Positions 6,500 through 7,824 of a stretch of 7,824 nucleotides of DNA are shown piece by piece. Within the stretch, counting starts at the first letter, position 1; the number at the start of each line of letters is the position of its first letter. Origin of the DNA: Planctomycetota bacterium (GTDB lineage: Bacteria; Planctomycetota; Phycisphaerae; Tepidisphaerales; Tepidisphaeraceae); contig JAKORQ010000447.1 of the NCBI GenBank assembly GCA_029777755.1, positions 1-7,824 of the forward strand. Direction: 5' to 3'. Position numbers and translations under genes: made by a program. The notes under the pieces were generated by a model. The model made no database searches, was not told where the DNA came from, and was given only the letters and a program-made list of their open reading frames with translations.

Positions 6500-6591
6500 G
6501 GAAAGCTCAATCGTCCTAAAGGAGGACATCGATCGCGAAATCGCAATTCGCAAAATCGATGATCCAATCAAAAATCAGAAATCAAAAATCC
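6500..6591. other. AT-rich glnS-der intergenic spacer with short repeats
   Basis: This 92-base gap is clearly richer in A+T than the genes around it. It holds an 11-bp direct repeat (see separate entry), a small inverted repeat GCGAA/TTCGC (6535-6539 and 6547-6551), and GTCCT/AGGAC (6513-6517 and 6523-6527, five-base loop). On the der-coding strand the last one includes the only AGGA that could serve as a ribosome binding site for der, though it sits too far from the ATG to be ideal. I see no clear terminator with a U-run for glnS and no convincing sigma-70 promoter. Confidence 0.45.
6566..6590. repeat. 11-bp direct repeat AATCAAAAATC, two copies
   Basis: AATCAAAAATC occurs at 6566-6576 and again at 6580-6590, separated by AGA, directly after the glnS stop codon. 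Read on the minus strand it is GATTTTTGATT twice. Simple GATTTTTGATT-like runs are, as I recall, scattered between genes in some planctomycete genomes; this is recollection, not a search result. Confidence 0.6.
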
Positions 6592-7824
6592 CTACTTCTT
6601 CTTCTGCTCTTTCGCCCAGCTGTCCTTGAGCGTTACCGCCCGGTTGAACACCGGGGCGTCCGGTTTGGAGTCGACCACATCCGCCACGAAATAGCCGATC
6701 CGTTCAAACTGGAACTTCTCGTCCGGCTTTGCGTTTTTCAGCGAAGGCTCCAGCATGGCGCCATCGATGATCTCCAGCGAGTTGGGGTTGAGGTTGTCGA
6801 GGAACGTCTTTCCCTCCGGGGCATCGCTGGGGTTGCTGGTGTTGAACAGCCGGTCATACAGGCGAACCTGCGCCTTGAAGGCGTGCTGCGCCGATACCCA
6901 GTGGATGGTCGCCTTGACCTTGCGTTTGTCGGGGGCGTCGCCGCCGCGGGTGGCAGGGTCATAAGTGCAGTGCACCGCGACCACGTTACCGTCGGCGTCC
7001 TTCTCCACTCCGGTACACTTCACGAAATAGGCGTAGCGCAGGCGGACTTCAGTTCCCGGCGACAGCCGGAAATACTTCGGCGGCGGATTCTCCATGAAGT
7101 CATCCTGCTCGATATACAGGACCTTGGAGAAGGGAACCTTTCGCGTGCCGGACGACGGATCCTCCGGGTTGTTGACCGCATCCAGTTCTTCCGTCTGTCC
7201 CTCGGGATAGTTGTCGATCACCAGCTTGAGCGGACGCAGCACAGCCATGCGACGCAAAGCCCGCTTGTTCAGGTCATCGCGCAGGGCGTTTTCCAGCCGG
7301 CCAAAATCGATCACCGACTCGAACTTGGTCACGCCCAGCTCGCGGACGAAATTGCGAATCGCCTCCGGCGTGTAGCCACGCCGGCGGAAGGCGCGCAGGG
7401 TGCTCATCCGCGGATCGTCCCATCCGGAAACATGCCCTTCCCGGACGAGCTGCGCCAGCTTGCGCTTGGAGGTCAGCGTGTAGGTGAGGTTAAGCCGGGC
7501 GAACTCATACTGCCGTGGCCGGTACTTTACACCCTTGGGCATGCAGCCGGCCTCGATGAGGGCATCGATGTACCAGTCATACAGCGGGCGATGCGCCTCA
7601 AACTCCAGCGTGCACAGCGAGTGGGTGATTCCCTCGATCCAGTCTGACTGGCCGTGCGTCCAGTCGTAGGTGGGGTAGATGCACCACTTGTCGCCGGTAT
7701 GGGGATGTGCCGCATGGACGATGCGGTACATCACCGGGTCGCGCATGTTCAGGTTGGGATGGGCCATGTCGATCTTGGCCCGCAGCGAGCGCGACCCATC
7801 CGGGAACTCTCCGTTTTTCATGCG
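6592..7824 (-). CDS. glnS: Glutamine--tRNA ligase (GlnRS), C-terminal three-quarters, 5' end outside the window
   Basis: Class I aminoacyl-tRNA synthetase that charges tRNA-Gln in the cytoplasm. The frame is open to the window edge. The methionine encoded at 7821 aligns with an internal part of the E. coli enzyme (GKFEEGKACLRAKIDM there, NGEFPDGSRSLRAKIDM here), so roughly the first 150 residues, including the HIGH motif, are missing from view. Visible landmarks in order: MRDPVMYRI, CIYPTYDWTHGQSD, GITHSLCTLEF, the KMSKS-equivalent LTSKRK (codons 7476-7459), GWDDPRMSTLRAFRRRGY, and then the anticodon-binding beta-barrels with IHWVSAQHA, VRLYDRLF, SLEIIDGAMLEPSL and FQFERIGYF, close to GlnRS of gammaproteobacteria all the way to the Lys-rich end. 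The gene ends in TAG with der 92 bases downstream on the same strand. Nothing suggests damage; the absent 5' end is a window effect. Bacterial GlnRS is thought to descend from an old transfer from eukaryotes. Confidence 0.98.
   Translation of the reverse strand, partial: RMKNGEFPDGSRSLRAKIDMAHPNLNMRDPVMYRIVHAAHPHTGDKWCIYPTYDWTHGQSDWIEGITHSLCTLEFEAHRPLYDWYIDALIEAGCMPKGVKYRPRQYEFARLNLTYTLTSKRKLAQLVREGHVSGWDDPRMSTLRAFRRRGYTPEAIRNFVRELGVTKFESVIDFGRLENALRDDLNKRALRRMAVLRPLKLVIDNYPEGQTEELDAVNNPEDPSSGTRKVPFSKVLYIEQDDFMENPPPKYFRLSPGTEVRLRYAYFVKCTGVEKDADGNVVAVHCTYDPATRGGDAPDKRKVKATIHWVSAQHAFKAQVRLYDRLFNTSNPSDAPEGKTFLDNLNPNSLEIIDGAMLEPSLKNAKPDEKFQFERIGYFVADVVDSKPDAPVFNRAVTLKDSWAKEQKKK

Noticed and set aside
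5726..6562. 278-codon plus-strand frame opposite der
   Set aside because: Antisense to the conserved GTPase domains, His/Arg/Asp-rich product without any family resemblance; composition artefact.
6559..7647. Long open frame of 362 codons on the plus strand opposite glnS
   Set aside because: It is the exact antisense of a gene with unmistakable GlnRS motifs; its product is Arg/His/Val-rich with no recognisable domain. Long shadow frames are expected in GC-rich DNA.

Overview
The window carries seven protein genes and no RNA genes, insertion sequences, CRISPR arrays or phage genes. Base composition is GC-rich throughout. The gene set (a bacterial GlnRS, a futalosine-pathway MqnD with an unusual acidic N-terminal motif, Der with a Lys/Gly/Ala/Pro-rich tail, and a WHDE-type GT-C glycosyltransferase) suggests a Gram-negative bacterium. 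Planctomycetota is my best guess, possibly a Phycisphaerae-like lineage. This rests on remembered family resemblance, not on a search.

Left part (1-2529), mostly plus strand: the 3' portion of a CPBP intramembrane protease gene; a small membrane protein of unknown function on the minus strand whose 3' end overlaps the protease gene tail-to-tail; and, after a divergent gap of about 160 bases, an AI-2E/PerM-family transporter that probably starts at a TTG codon behind a strong ribosome binding site. All three products are integral membrane proteins.

Right part (2536-7824), all minus strand, read from right to left: glnS (its 5' end lies outside the window), der, mqnD and a polytopic glycosyltransferase. 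Gaps are 92, 66 and 25 bases, so the last three at least could be one transcription unit. It joins charging of tRNA-Gln, ribosome assembly, menaquinone synthesis and cell-envelope glycosylation, a mixed housekeeping cluster with no single pathway. The glycosyltransferase converges on the transporter with only six bases between stop codons.

This is largely an ordinary chromosomal housekeeping region. I found no convincing undescribed system. The items most worth a second look are the small overlapping membrane protein, a short ORF coupled to the der stop codon at the der-mqnD junction, the AT-rich repeat between glnS and der, the Der tail, and the isolated mqnD with its altered N-terminal motif.
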